The notes under the pieces were generated by a model that worked only from the letters and a program-made list of their open reading frames with translations, was not told where the DNA came from and made no database searches. This document shows positions 51,563-60,163 of a stretch of 64,000 nucleotides of DNA, in pieces. Position 1 is the stretch's first letter. Each line of letters starts with the position of its first letter. The position numbers and the translations under genes are program-made. This DNA is from JACCYJ01 sp038198775. GTDB lineage: Bacteria > Actinomycetota > Actinomycetes > Propionibacteriales > Nocardioidaceae. The stretch spans positions 1 to 64,000 of the forward strand of contig JBBPZV010000044.1 of NCBI GenBank assembly GCA_038198775.1. The letters are read 5' to 3'.

Positions 51563-52456
51563 ATGAGCAGGATGCCGAGACTTCTGGCCGAGCGAACGCT
51601 CGCGGTGAGCGGGGATCCCGACGTCGAGCTGTTCGTGGCGGAGACCCGCTCGCCCGGTGACCGGACCCTGCTGGTCGTCCACGGCGGCCCGGACTGGGAT
51701 CACACCTACCTCATCGACCCGGTGCATCGGCTTGGCGACGGTTGGCGCATCGTCTGGCCGGACCTGCGCGGCTGTGGGCGCTCGACCCGCGGCCTGTCCA
51801 CCGACCAGTACACACCCGATGCCGTAGTCGCCGATCTGGTGACGCTGCTCGAGCGGCTGCAGCTTCCGGTGGTCGACGTCCTGGGCTTCTCTTTCGGCGG
51901 TTGTATCGCACAGCGCCTGGCTCTGGCGGAACCATCGCGAGTCCGCCGCCTGGTCGTCGCGTCGAGCACCATGCTTGCGGTGCCCCCAGATGCGTACGAC
52001 GACTGGGCCGAACGTAAGCATCTCGCCGAGGCAGTCAACGAGGTCTGGTCGCGTACGGGTGTGCCAGCAGCGGAGCTGACCAGGGCCGCTGCGCAAGCCG
52101 GAGCGGACATGGCGGTCTGGCGGCAGGAATCACGAATCGAGTGGCAGCGCCGCCTCGGCGGGATCTCGTTCTCCGGGGAGTGGCTGCGTGCCTGGCGCGA
52201 CGGAAGCCTGCGCCCGGCGCTGCCCGAGGATGCACCTAGGCGACTGTCGGCACTCGAGATCCCCATCCTGGTGCTGCACGGGAGGCAGGACATGACCTTC
52301 CCAGCGGACCTGGCCGGCCAAGCGGCGGCACAGATGCCCATGAGTCGGTGCCGGGTGCTCGAGGACGCCGGTCACATGGCGCACGTGGACCAGCCGGAGG
52401 AGTGGTTGGCCGCGGTGCGCGAGTTCCTTGCCGGTGGGGGCAGGCTGGGCCCATGA
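51563..52456 (+). CDS. Alpha/beta hydrolase (proline-iminopeptidase-like)
   Basis: 297-residue alpha/beta hydrolase. The oxyanion region LLVVHGGPDWDH lies near residues 36-47. The nucleophile position in the elbow LGFSFGGCIA near 111-120 is Ser of G-F-S-F-G, the acid is probably in LVLHGRQDMTFP near 236-247, and the His is in EDAGHMAHVDQP. HGGP plus the small cap resembles proline iminopeptidases, but substrate is unknown. ATG at 51563 sits directly behind CIRCE 2, so heat-shock control is possible; a second ATG three codons later is an alternative start. Confidence 0.85.
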   Translation: MSRMPRLLAERTLAVSGDPDVELFVAETRSPGDRTLLVVHGGPDWDHTYLIDPVHRLGDGWRIVWPDLRGCGRSTRGLSTDQYTPDAVVADLVTLLERLQLPVVDVLGFSFGGCIAQRLALAEPSRVRRLVVASSTMLAVPPDAYDDWAERKHLAEAVNEVWSRTGVPAAELTRAAAQAGADMAVWRQESRIEWQRRLGGISFSGEWLRAWRDGSLRPALPEDAPRRLSALEIPILVLHGRQDMTFPADLAGQAAAQMPMSRCRVLEDAGHMAHVDQPEEWLAAVREFLAGGGRLGP

Positions 52457-52559
52457 CCACGATCCGCACGTACGCGTCCCGCGACCGCGACCGCGCCTCG
52501 CTCTGGTCTACGCCCGCCTGGGGTTCCGCGAGGAGGACGTCAGCCTCACCCTCCCGCAC
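52453..52559 (+). pseudogene. Remnant of a GNAT acetyltransferase
   Basis: An ATG at 52453 opens a normal-looking beginning (TTIRTYASRDRD). About 15 codons later a different frame encodes a typical GNAT C-terminal end, LVYARLGFREEDVSLTLPH. The middle of the gene is missing and the frames do not match, so this looks like an internal deletion. It lies immediately behind the alpha/beta hydrolase and against the decayed HNH gene. Confidence 0.45.
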
Positions 52560-53889
52560 TCAGGCGGCGTCGCTGAGCCGGGTGGTCGCGCGGTCGTCGA
52601 CGAGGTAGATGCGGCCGGTGGGTGAGACCCACAAGAAGATGCCGTTGAGGGGCTGCCGCAGACGCCATCGGCCATGTGTCTTGACCCGGTGATGTCGTCG
52701 ACACAAGGGTGCGCCGTTCTCGACAGTGGTCGGTCCGTCGGGCGCCGCCTCGACGTGGTCGTTGTCGCAGATCCGCGCCGGCCGGTCACAGAACGGAAAG
52801 ACGCAGGAGGTGCTTTTGAGGACGACGGCCTCGTGGGGATCGCCGGTGAAGGCGTAGCCACCACCAGGGGCCATGTGGTCCAGGTCGGCGACCGGCTTGA
52901 CGACCACGTGAGAGTGGTCGAGCACCTCCTCGATCGCCTCGAAGGGGACGGGGGCCGCTCGCAGCCGTCGAGTCCCCTCGACGGTGGCCGCACCCGGCAC
53001 CTCCTCCAGCAGCTCGTCACGACGCATGTGCAGGTGCACAACCGTGGTGGGCAGCTCGTCCCGGCTCGGCTCTGCCGGCGCCGTTCCGGAGCGCAAGGCC
53101 CTCACCCGCGAGAACAGCGCGGTCACCACCGACGGGTCCGCCAGCAGCGCAAGGGCCCGCGTCCGGAGAGCACCCCGGGGGGTGCGAAGCTCCTGGCCGC
53201 TCAGCCTGGCCTCTTCGGCCAGCAGGTCGGCGACGAACTCGACTCGCGCCTCCAGCCGGACCGCCTCGGCGGCGCTCATGGTCGCCGCCAGGTCCTTGTT
53301 GCCCTGGTTGTCGGACTCGCCGAAAGGGACGTCGCGGGCGCACTCGGCCGCACGCGCCTCGTCCGCTGCGATCTCAGGAGCGTGGGTGCACAGCGCTGAC
53401 TGCACCAGGCGAGCGACTCGGCCAGAGGTGACTCGGTCGACGCGGGGGAGCAGCTCCGACTCCACCTCGGCGCAGGGCAGTTGGTCGAGCTTGCGGGTGC
53501 CGGTCGCGACCAGGCGGGCACGCCAGGCCTCGACTCGTCCGTCCAGAAGCGCTCGGCGCAGCTTCGCGGCTCGCGTGCCAGCTGGAGACCCCGAGCTCCG
53601 CCGACAGCTCCTCACAGCTGAACTCCAACACCTCGGGTGTCCCGGGACCACCCGGCCTCAGGCTCCGCTCTCCGCCCGGCCGGTCTCCCGCTCCCTCAGA
53701 GTCCGGCGCCCGCCGATCCGCGAAGGCCGCGACCGTGTCGAGCTGCCACGCCTACGCCCACGAGCCGAGCCGTCCGGCGGCCTGAGCCACGCTCAGCAGC
53801 TCGTCGTCGGACAGGGCGGTCAGGTCGCACGCGGCGATCGCCGCCGCCAGGGCCGGCCCCGGAGGCTGTGCCAGGTCTTTATCGAACGT
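52560..53889 (-). pseudogene. Decayed DUF222-HNH endonuclease gene (13E12 repeat family)
   Basis: The 3' part (52560-53580 approximately) encodes most of DUF222 and an intact-looking HNH module: CDNDHVEAAPDGP, then APLCRRHHRVKTHGRW. The 5' part is broken three ways. The expected start reads ACG (53887-53889) before TTCGATAAA; an amber TAG at 53752-53754 falls between GRLGSWA and AWQLDTVAAFADRR; and the frame changes near 53565-53585, between SSWHASR and KLRRALLDGRVEAW. All pieces read in order as one DUF222 protein. Family members are homing-type or selfish HNH nucleases, multicopy in actinomycetes. Confidence 0.8.
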
Positions 53890-53897
53890 GTGTACGA
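53882..53897. promoter_or_regulatory. LexA-type SOS box at the start of the DUF222-HNH pseudogene
   Basis: TCGAAC-GTGT-GTACGA matches the actinobacterial SOS consensus TCGAAC-N4-GTTCGA at 11 of 12 fixed positions. It overlaps the mutated start codon, and minus-strand TACAAT (53897-53902), a good -10 box, abuts it. SOS boxes are known upstream of 13E12-type genes in mycobacteria. Confidence 0.65.
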
Positions 53898-53938
53898 TTG
53901 TAGAGGGCTGCGACGGCGCCGAGCCACGCCGGGCACAG

Positions 53939-54895
53939 CTATCGGCGCACCTCGTACTCCATGTCACCGTGCTCGGAACCCGGCAGCGGGACCGTCCAGT
54001 CCTCGAAGAACGTCCGGACCAAGCGGAAGCCCAGCTTCTCGAGCACCCGGCGAGAGCCGGCGTTCACCGTCATGGTGGTAGCCGTGATCCGCTCCAGGCC
54101 CAGCGTCCGGAAGCCGTAGTCGACGAGCGCTCCGCCGCCCTCGGTGGCGAAGCCCCGCCCCCAGGCTCGGGGCAGCAGCCGGTATCCCAGAGATGCCTCG
54201 GCGCCGTGATCGCTCGGGCCCAGGCCGAACCATCCGATGTCGGCCCCGGTCGGGTCGGCGGCCACCCAGTAGCCGAGTCCCCTGCGGTTGGCCGCCAACA
54301 TCCGCGGCAGGTCCAGACGTGCCACGTCCGGCTCGGTCACCGGGCCGGCGTCGATGTGACGCATGACTCGGCTGTCGCAGTGGAGCTCCACCAGCAGGGC
54401 CAGGTCGGTCGCCGCCAGCCTCCGCAACAGCAACCGCGAAGCCCGCAGCAGCCCGGGTCCGCCGACCGTCCTGGCCATCACGACGGCGTCCCGCCCGGTT
54501 CCGTAGTAGGCGTGACGCCTCGCGAGCTCTCTGAACCCCGCGCCGTGGTAGAGCCCGAGCGCCGCGGTGTTGGTGGCCTCCACCTCGAGCACCACGCGGT
54601 CGGCCCGGCGGCGGCCCGCTTCCGCCAGCAACTCCGCCAGCAGCGCCCGGCCGATCCCGCGACGCCGCCGGCTCGCCCGCACCCCGACCCGCAGCACCTC
54701 GGCGGAGTCCACCGTCTCCATCAGCACGCCGCACCCTTGGACCCTGCCGTCCTCGTCGGCCACCACGACGTGCCGGCCCGGGACGTTCAGCTCCGCCAGC
54801 CATGACCGCTCGCTCCAGCCGGCTGCGGCGAAGACGTCCCGCTCCAGCAGCAGGAGGCCGGCCAGATCCTCGATCCCGGCCGGCCGCACCCTCAT
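53939..54895 (-). CDS. Fused RimI-like and RimJ/L-like GNAT acetyltransferase
   Basis: 318 residues with two different GNAT domains. The N-terminal one (about 1-145) is RimI-like: VGVRASRRRRGIGRALLAELL carries the acetyl-CoA loop and EVEATNTAALGLYHGAGF the C-terminal motif. The second (about 155-310) is RimJ/RimL-like: GYRLLPRAWGRGFATEGGGA and VNAGSRRVLEKLGFRLVRTF. ATG at 54893-54895; in-frame GTGs just upstream are less likely. It lies 22 bp after the exchanger gene. It could supply the RimI activity whose gene is absent from its usual place between tsaB and tsaD, but that is speculative. Confidence 0.83.
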   Translation of the reverse strand: MRVRPAGIEDLAGLLLLERDVFAAAGWSERSWLAELNVPGRHVVVADEDGRVQGCGVLMETVDSAEVLRVGVRASRRRRGIGRALLAELLAEAGRRRADRVVLEVEATNTAALGLYHGAGFRELARRHAYYGTGRDAVVMARTVGGPGLLRASRLLLRRLAATDLALLVELHCDSRVMRHIDAGPVTEPDVARLDLPRMLAANRRGLGYWVAADPTGADIGWFGLGPSDHGAEASLGYRLLPRAWGRGFATEGGGALVDYGFRTLGLERITATTMTVNAGSRRVLEKLGFRLVRTFFEDWTVPLPGSEHGDMEYEVRR

Positions 54896-54917
54896 CACCA
54901 CGAGACCATGCTGCCGG

Positions 54918-55877
54918 TCAGCGCAGCAGCAGCGAGACCGTCACCAGGTATCCGGCCACCAACCCGCCGCCGACGAGGCGCCCGAGGCGACGGCCGTACG
55001 AGGCGACCACCAGGGACAGCGCGACAACGACCACGACGGCCACCGCCACCAGCTCCGTGGTCGCGGCGAGGTGCAGCGGGTGCACGAGCGCGGCAACCCC
55101 CAGCGTGACCGTCGCGTTGTAGGCCACGGCACCGAGCGCCCCAGCCAGGGCCACCTCGCCTAGACCTCGCCGCTGCGCCGACCAGACCAGCGCCAGCATC
55201 TCGAAGCTGGTGGCCAAGGCGAGCAGGGTGAGCCCAACCGCCGAGTCGCTGAGCCCGGAGGCGGCGACGAAGCGTTGCGCGCCGTCGACCGCGACCACTC
55301 CGCCGGCCACCATCGCGACGAGGCCGGCGGCCAACCATGCCAGCGCCCCCGGCGACGGGGGGTCGTCACGGTGCTCGCCCAGCTCGGCGGCTTCACCGAT
55401 CGGTGGCGGTATCCGCTCGTGCCGCCACAGCAGCGCCACGGCGGCGACGTAGAGGGCCAGCAGCACCGCTCCCTCCCACCGGGGAACGGTCCCGTCGAAT
55501 ACGACGGCGACGGCCACCAGGCCGGCGACCCCGGCCACGGCGGCGTACCGGCGGACCGTCCGTGTCACGACGAACGGCACGACGATCGCGAGCAGGCCCA
55601 GCGTGATGGTGGAGACGACCAGGTTGGCGCCGACGGCGTCACCGGCGGCCAGATCCGGCCGGCCGCGGTAGGACGCCACAGCGGCCGTCCACGCCTCCTC
55701 GGGCTCGGCGCCGGCCAGCAGCAGGGCCAGCCCGAAGGCGCTCAGCCGCACGACCCGAGCGGCCGCCACCACATGCTCAGCGAACGCCTCCGCGCCTGCG
55801 GTCAGCAGCAGCGCACCGGCGCCGATCAAGGCCAACGCCACCACCACGCCCGAAACCCTATGCAACCTCCTCCGCAC
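54918..55877 (-). CDS. Sodium/calcium exchanger-type cation antiporter (CaCA)
   Basis: 319-residue membrane protein with about ten hydrophobic segments in two homologous halves. The two alpha-repeats carry the ion-binding acidic residues: GAEPEEAWTAAVAS near 56-69 with DAVGANLVVST, and ATSFEMLALVWSA near 221-233 with GALGAVAYNATV. The central loop (about 160-180) is short and acidic. Ion specificity (Ca2+ or other) is not clear. GTG start at 55875-55877; an AGGAGG directly follows it, so the exact start is uncertain. Divergent from the sigma-factor gene across 37 bp. Confidence 0.8.
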   Translation of the reverse strand: MRRRLHRVSGVVVALALIGAGALLLTAGAEAFAEHVVAAARVVRLSAFGLALLLAGAEPEEAWTAAVASYRGRPDLAAGDAVGANLVVSTITLGLLAIVVPFVVTRTVRRYAAVAGVAGLVAVAVVFDGTVPRWEGAVLLALYVAAVALLWRHERIPPPIGEAAELGEHRDDPPSPGALAWLAAGLVAMVAGGVVAVDGAQRFVAASGLSDSAVGLTLLALATSFEMLALVWSAQRRGLGEVALAGALGAVAYNATVTLGVAALVHPLHLAATTELVAVAVVVVVALSLVVASYGRRLGRLVGGGLVAGYLVTVSLLLR

Positions 55878-55914
55878 CTCGATGCATCTACCGTCGAGAC
55901 GGGAAGGGGTCGCG

Positions 55915-56436
55915 ATGGACGCTCAGCAGGAGGCGCAGTTCTGCGAGTACGCCGCCGTACGCCAGCAGGCGCTGCTGCGGACGGCGTACCTGCTCACCAG
56001 CGACCTGCACGCGGCCGAGGACCTGGTCCAGATCGCCCTGGCCAAGGCGTACCTGAGCTGGGGCCGGCTCCGGGAGCCGCGCGCCGCCGACGCGTACGTC
56101 CGCCGCATCATGCTCAACGAGCACACCAGCTGGTGGCGGCGCGCATGGCGCCACCGCGAACGCGTCGTCGACGCGGTGCCGGAGCGGGTGAGCGACCTCC
56201 CAGATCCGGCGCAGTCCGGCGAGCGGGACCGGATGTGGGAGCTGTTGCAGACCCTGCCGCCCAGGCAGCGAGCCGCGGTCGTGCTGCGCTACTACGAGGA
56301 CATGTCCGCTGCGGACACGGCTCGGGTGCTCGGGTGCTCGGTGGGAACCGTCAAGAGCCAGACCAGCCGGGCGCTCGCCACCTTGCGCGAACGCCTGGCG
56401 CACGAGAACGCCGACTCGGCCACCGGAGGTGCGTGA
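55915..56436 (+). CDS. ECF RNA polymerase sigma factor, SigE family
   Basis: 173 residues. Region 2 (about 10-75) has LLRTAYLLTSDLHAAEDLVQ and AYVRRIMLNEH; region 4 (about 105-160) has LPPRQRAAVVLRYYEDMS and the recognition helix GCSVGTVKSQTSRAL. Length and blocks fit the actinobacterial SigE-family ECF group. GGGAAGGGG precedes the ATG at 55915. It overlaps by one base the membrane-anchored gene behind it, the usual place for the cognate anti-sigma factor. Confidence 0.92.
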   Translation: MDAQQEAQFCEYAAVRQQALLRTAYLLTSDLHAAEDLVQIALAKAYLSWGRLREPRAADAYVRRIMLNEHTSWWRRAWRHRERVVDAVPERVSDLPDPAQSGERDRMWELLQTLPPRQRAAVVLRYYEDMSAADTARVLGCSVGTVKSQTSRALATLRERLAHENADSATGGA

Positions 56437-57668
56437 TGGCTGACTACTTCGACGAAGAGCTCGAGCGGTCCCTGGTCGTTCAGGCGTCGCGGGTCCCCTC
56501 GTCGCACGACCTCGGCCGCAGCGCGATCACCCGGGCGCACGGTATCCGGCGCCGCCGGCGCGTGGTGGCCGGTGCGCTGGCGGCTGTCGTGGTGGCCATC
56601 GCCGTCCCGGTCGGCCTGCAGATCGGCGGCGCGGCCACCCGCGGCAGCGGTGAGATCCCACCCGCCACACCCGGGCAGACCACGCCTTCGGACCCGCCCG
56701 AGCGCACGATCACTGGTCGCGAGCGGGTCGACGTCGACTTCGGCGCGCTGTCACAAGGTGAGGCCCCGCTCGTCCCCTACGTCGACGGGCGGACGGTCGT
56801 GGTGGGGGGCTCGTCGTACGAAGTACCGGCCGGCGGCACGGTTGCCGCGGCGACCGCGTTCGACGGCGGTGCCCACGCCTACCTGAGCCGAAACGGGAGC
56901 GGCGAGCTGATCCGGGTCACCGCCGCCGGCGTCGAGGCACTGGGGACCGCTGCGGCGGGACCGATCGGCTCACCCGACCTGCGGTGGAACGCCTACGCCA
57001 CCGGCCGGGCCGACAAGTACGGCAACGTCAGGACCGGGATCACGCTCGCGGTGTTCGACAGCGCCGACGGCTCGACGTCCACGCTGCCGCTGGCCGGTGC
57101 CAACAACGTCCGGTTCGTCGCACTTATCGACGGCACCGTCTACTTCCGTCCCGAGCGACCCGACGGCGGGCCGCAGCCGCTGTCGTCGTGGGCAGCGGGG
57201 CAGCCCGGCCCGAGTGTCGTCCCGGGATCGTACGACGCGACCGCGCTGTCCCCCGACGGCCAGGTAGTCGCCGACCTCACCAAGATCACCGACACCGGCA
57301 GCTGTTCGCGCGTCGTCGACACGGCCACCGACACCTCGCTGTGGCAGACCTGCGACTACCTGATCCACGGGTTGACCGGCCAGGGCGAGTACTCGTGGGC
57401 CGGCCCGGCGTACGCCGACGGCTACTCCCTCGGCGACCTGGCGATCCTCGACGGCCGCACCGGCGAGGTGATCCGCAGGCTGCCGTCGTTCGACAGTCAC
57501 GTCGACTTCTTGGACGCCGTGTTCGAGGGCGCCGACCACCTCCTTCTCCGGGCCGAGCAGGACGGCCGGACCGCGCTGGTGCGCTGCCAGGTCTCCACAG
57601 GCCAGTGCGAGCTGGCGACCACCCCGCGCACCGGCACCGCAGAGACCGGCTCGCCCTACCTGCTCTGA
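56436..57668 (+). CDS. Membrane-anchored extracytoplasmic protein, putative sigma-factor partner
   Basis: 410 residues. A cytoplasmic N-terminus of about 40 residues ends in RRRRR, one membrane segment follows (about 42-62), then a Pro/Thr-rich linker and an extracytoplasmic domain of about 300 residues. The outer domain shows repeated blade-like strands (TVAAATAFDGGAHAYLSR, GSPDLRWNAYATGR, TALSPDGQVVADL), suggesting a beta-propeller. GGAGGT upstream and a TGATG overlap with the ECF gene imply co-translation. No zinc-type anti-sigma motif is visible, so anti-sigma function is inferred from context only. Confidence 0.75.
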   Translation: MADYFDEELERSLVVQASRVPSSHDLGRSAITRAHGIRRRRRVVAGALAAVVVAIAVPVGLQIGGAATRGSGEIPPATPGQTTPSDPPERTITGRERVDVDFGALSQGEAPLVPYVDGRTVVVGGSSYEVPAGGTVAAATAFDGGAHAYLSRNGSGELIRVTAAGVEALGTAAAGPIGSPDLRWNAYATGRADKYGNVRTGITLAVFDSADGSTSTLPLAGANNVRFVALIDGTVYFRPERPDGGPQPLSSWAAGQPGPSVVPGSYDATALSPDGQVVADLTKITDTGSCSRVVDTATDTSLWQTCDYLIHGLTGQGEYSWAGPAYADGYSLGDLAILDGRTGEVIRRLPSFDSHVDFLDAVFEGADHLLLRAEQDGRTALVRCQVSTGQCELATTPRTGTAETGSPYLL

Positions 57669-57684
57669 GCGAGCCCAATTTGCA

Positions 57685-58740
57685 TCAGGCCGTCACCTCG
57701 GTGACCGGCAGCGAGCTGTCGACCGGCAGGTCGAGCGTCGACGGCTCCCGGCCGCGGCCGATCAGCTCGGCGCCCAACGCCGCGACCATCGCGCCGTTGT
57801 CGGTGCACAGGCCCGGCCGCGGCACCCGTACCCGCACCTCTGCGGCGGCGGCCCGCTGCTCGGCGAGGGCGCGCAGCCGGGAGTTCGCCGCGACGCCGCC
57901 GCCGATCAGCAGCGTGTCGACACCCAGCTGCCGGCAGGCGTCAAGAGCCTTGCGGGTGAGCACGTCGCACACCGCCTCCTGGAACGACGCCGCGACGTCG
58001 GCCACTGGAACCGGATGCCCGGCACGCTCGCGCGCCTCCACCCAGCGCGCGACCGCCGTCTTCAGCCCGGAGAAGGAGAAGTCGAACCGGTGCCGCTCCA
58101 GGTCGCGACCACCGGTTAGCCCTCGGGGGAACTCGACGTACGCGCGGTCGCCCTCCCGGGCGCTGGCGTCGATGTGGGGGCCGCCGGGGAAGGGCATTCC
58201 CAGCAGCCGGGCCACCTTGTCGAACGCCTCCCCGGCCGCGTCGTCGATCGTGGCGCCCAGCGCCTGGATGCCCGCCGTCACGTCCTCGACGAGCAGCAGG
58301 GAGGAGTGGCCGCCGCTCACCAGCAGCGCGACGCAGGGCTGCGGCAGCGCTCCGTGTTCCAGCTGGTCAACGGCGACATGGGCCGCCAGGTGGTTGACGC
58401 CGTAGAGGGGCCGGTCCAACCCGACCGCCAGCGCCTTCGCGGCCGCCACCCCCACCAGGAGTGACCCGGTCAGGCCGGGCCCACTGGTCACCGCCACCGC
58501 ATCCACGTCAGCGAGCCGTACGCCGCCCTCGGCACACGCTCGCGCCAGCGTGGGAACCATCGCCTCCAGGTGGGCACGGCTGGCAACCTCGGGCACCACA
58601 CCGCCGAAGCGGGCGTGCTCGTCCGCGCTCGAGGCCAGCGCGTGCGCAACCAGGCGGTGCCCCCGTACCAGTCCCACCCCGGTCTCGTCGCACGACGTCT
58701 CGATGCCCAGCACCAGCGGTGCGCCGGTCGGGAGCCTCAT
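57685..58740 (-). CDS. tsaD: tRNA N6-adenosine threonylcarbamoyltransferase TsaD
   Basis: 351-residue Kae1/TsaD ATPase that transfers threonylcarbamoyl to A37 of ANN-decoding tRNAs, acting with TsaB and TsaE. VLGIETSCDETGVGL near 10-24, the metal-binding histidines 117 and 121 in NHLAAH, LLVSGGHSSLLLV near 142-154 and IGGGVAANSRLR near 275-286 are diagnostic. ATG at 58738-58740 overlaps the plsC-like stop as ATGA. Last gene of the long minus-strand operon. Confidence 0.97.
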   Translation of the reverse strand: MRLPTGAPLVLGIETSCDETGVGLVRGHRLVAHALASSADEHARFGGVVPEVASRAHLEAMVPTLARACAEGGVRLADVDAVAVTSGPGLTGSLLVGVAAAKALAVGLDRPLYGVNHLAAHVAVDQLEHGALPQPCVALLVSGGHSSLLLVEDVTAGIQALGATIDDAAGEAFDKVARLLGMPFPGGPHIDASAREGDRAYVEFPRGLTGGRDLERHRFDFSFSGLKTAVARWVEARERAGHPVPVADVAASFQEAVCDVLTRKALDACRQLGVDTLLIGGGVAANSRLRALAEQRAAAAEVRVRVPRPGLCTDNGAMVAALGAELIGRGREPSTLDLPVDSSLPVTEVTA

Positions 58741-59480
58741 CGCTGGGCGGCCATCCTCGCCCGGCGCTCCTCGACGTCGAGCCGGGCCGCCTCCTCCAGC
58801 GTGGGGGCCGAGCCGCCGTACGACGCCGGCAGCCACCATGCTCCGGGCGGTGCCGGCGGGTAGCGGCGGATGGTCTCGTCGAGCAGCCCCCGCATGGTCT
58901 GCTTGAGACGCTGCGTCTCGGCGTGGGCGCGGCCGTCCTGCACCTGCAGCGGCTCACCCACGGTCAGGGCGACGCGGTGGCCGCGTGAGAAGTCTCTGGG
59001 GTGGTCCTTGGTGTACATCCGCTGTGATCCCCAGACGATCACCGGGATGATCGGGGCACCGACGCTCGCCGCCATGCGGACCGCGCCGGACTTGAACTGC
59101 TTGAGCTCGAAGCTCCGCGAGATGGTCGCCTCCGGGAACAGCCCGACCAGCTCGCCACTGCGCAGGTAGTCCAGCGCGGCCGCGTACGAGTCGAGGCCGT
59201 GACCCCGGTCGACCGGGATGTGGTGCAACGAGCGCATGACCGGGCCGGTGACCCGGTGGTCGAAGACCTCCCGCTTGGCCATGAAGCGCACCAGCCGCTC
59301 ACTCGGCAGCGCGGAGTACCCGGCGAACACGAAGTCGAGATAGCTGACGTGGTTGGAGACGAGGACGGCGCCGCCGCGGCGTGGGACGTTCTCGGTCCCG
59401 CGCAGGTCCATCGCGACGCCGAGCAGCCTGATGGCGGCCTTGGCCGCCATCACCACCGGCGGGTAGGTGAGGTCGCGCAC
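58737..59480 (-). CDS. 1-acyl-glycerol-3-phosphate acyltransferase-like (PlsC family)
   Basis: 247 residues with the acyltransferase motifs in order: motif I NHVSYLDF (H-x4-D) near 43-50, motif II region around RFMAKREVF, motif III LFPEATIS near 114-121 and motif IV VPIIPV-like APIIPVIVWGS near 142-152. It would acylate lysophosphatidate or a related acceptor at the membrane. GTG start 39 bp after tsaB and in frame with its stop. It occupies the slot between tsaB and tsaD where actinomycetes usually carry rimI. Confidence 0.88.
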   Translation of the reverse strand: MRDLTYPPVVMAAKAAIRLLGVAMDLRGTENVPRRGGAVLVSNHVSYLDFVFAGYSALPSERLVRFMAKREVFDHRVTGPVMRSLHHIPVDRGHGLDSYAAALDYLRSGELVGLFPEATISRSFELKQFKSGAVRMAASVGAPIIPVIVWGSQRMYTKDHPRDFSRGHRVALTVGEPLQVQDGRAHAETQRLKQTMRGLLDETIRRYPPAPPGAWWLPASYGGSAPTLEEAARLDVEERRARMAAQR

Positions 59481-59519
59481 CGCGACACCGTAGCGGCCGC
59501 GACCAGCTCGCGGGGCTGC

Positions 59520-60152
59520 TCACAGCACCGGCTTGCGCGCTCCGGCGCTGCCCACGTCGGGCCGTCGCAGGTAGAGCGGGTCGGGAGGCAGCAGCGGCAG
59601 GGCTCCCCGTACCACCGCCTCGGCCATCACCGCGGCGTCCGGGTCGAGGGGTCCGCCGGAGCACGACAGCACGTCGACGTGGAGCTCGGCGCCGCGCCCG
59701 ACCACTGATGCGCGGAGCGGCAGGACGGCGGCAAGGTCGGCCGGGCGCGAGACGTGAGGCCCACGCACCCGGCGCCCGCCGTCGTACTCCGCCCAGTAGA
59801 CCTCCCGGCGGCGGGCGTCGGTGACCACCACGACCCGGCCGGCACCCGCCTCGAGCGCGATGACGTCCAGCGTGCACACACCGTCGACCACGACGCCGAG
59901 CGCGGCGCCCAGGGTACGAGCCGTCACGAGCCCCACCCGCAGGCCGGTGAACGGACCCGGCCCGACGCCCACCGCGATGCGCGCAAGGTCCCGGCGGTCC
60001 GCACCGGCCTCCGCCATCACCGCGGAGATCGCCGGCGCCAGCAGCTCGCCGTGGCGCCGGGGATCCACCCTGGTCAGCTGCGCGACGACGCGGTTGCCGT
60101 CGTGCAGGGCCACCGTGACCGCCGGCGTCGCGGTGTCGAAGGCCAGCAGCAC
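59520..60152 (-). CDS. tsaB: tRNA threonylcarbamoyladenosine biosynthesis protein TsaB
   Basis: 210-residue inactive ASKHA paralogue of TsaD that scaffolds the t6A complex. VLLAFDTATPAVTVALHDG opens the protein, with RIAVGVGPGPFTGLRVGLV near 67-85 and VVDGVCTLDVIALEAG near 99-114. GTG start at 60150-60152, 11 nt after the tsaE stop. The TAG of tsaE forms part of TAGGCT, 8 nt before the GTG, so an internal leaderless promoter is possible. Confidence 0.94.
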   Translation of the reverse strand: MLLAFDTATPAVTVALHDGNRVVAQLTRVDPRRHGELLAPAISAVMAEAGADRRDLARIAVGVGPGPFTGLRVGLVTARTLGAALGVVVDGVCTLDVIALEAGAGRVVVVTDARRREVYWAEYDGGRRVRGPHVSRPADLAAVLPLRASVVGRGAELHVDVLSCSGGPLDPDAAVMAEAVVRGALPLLPPDPLYLRRPDVGSAGARKPVL

Positions 60153-60163
60153 GGCCGCCCAGC

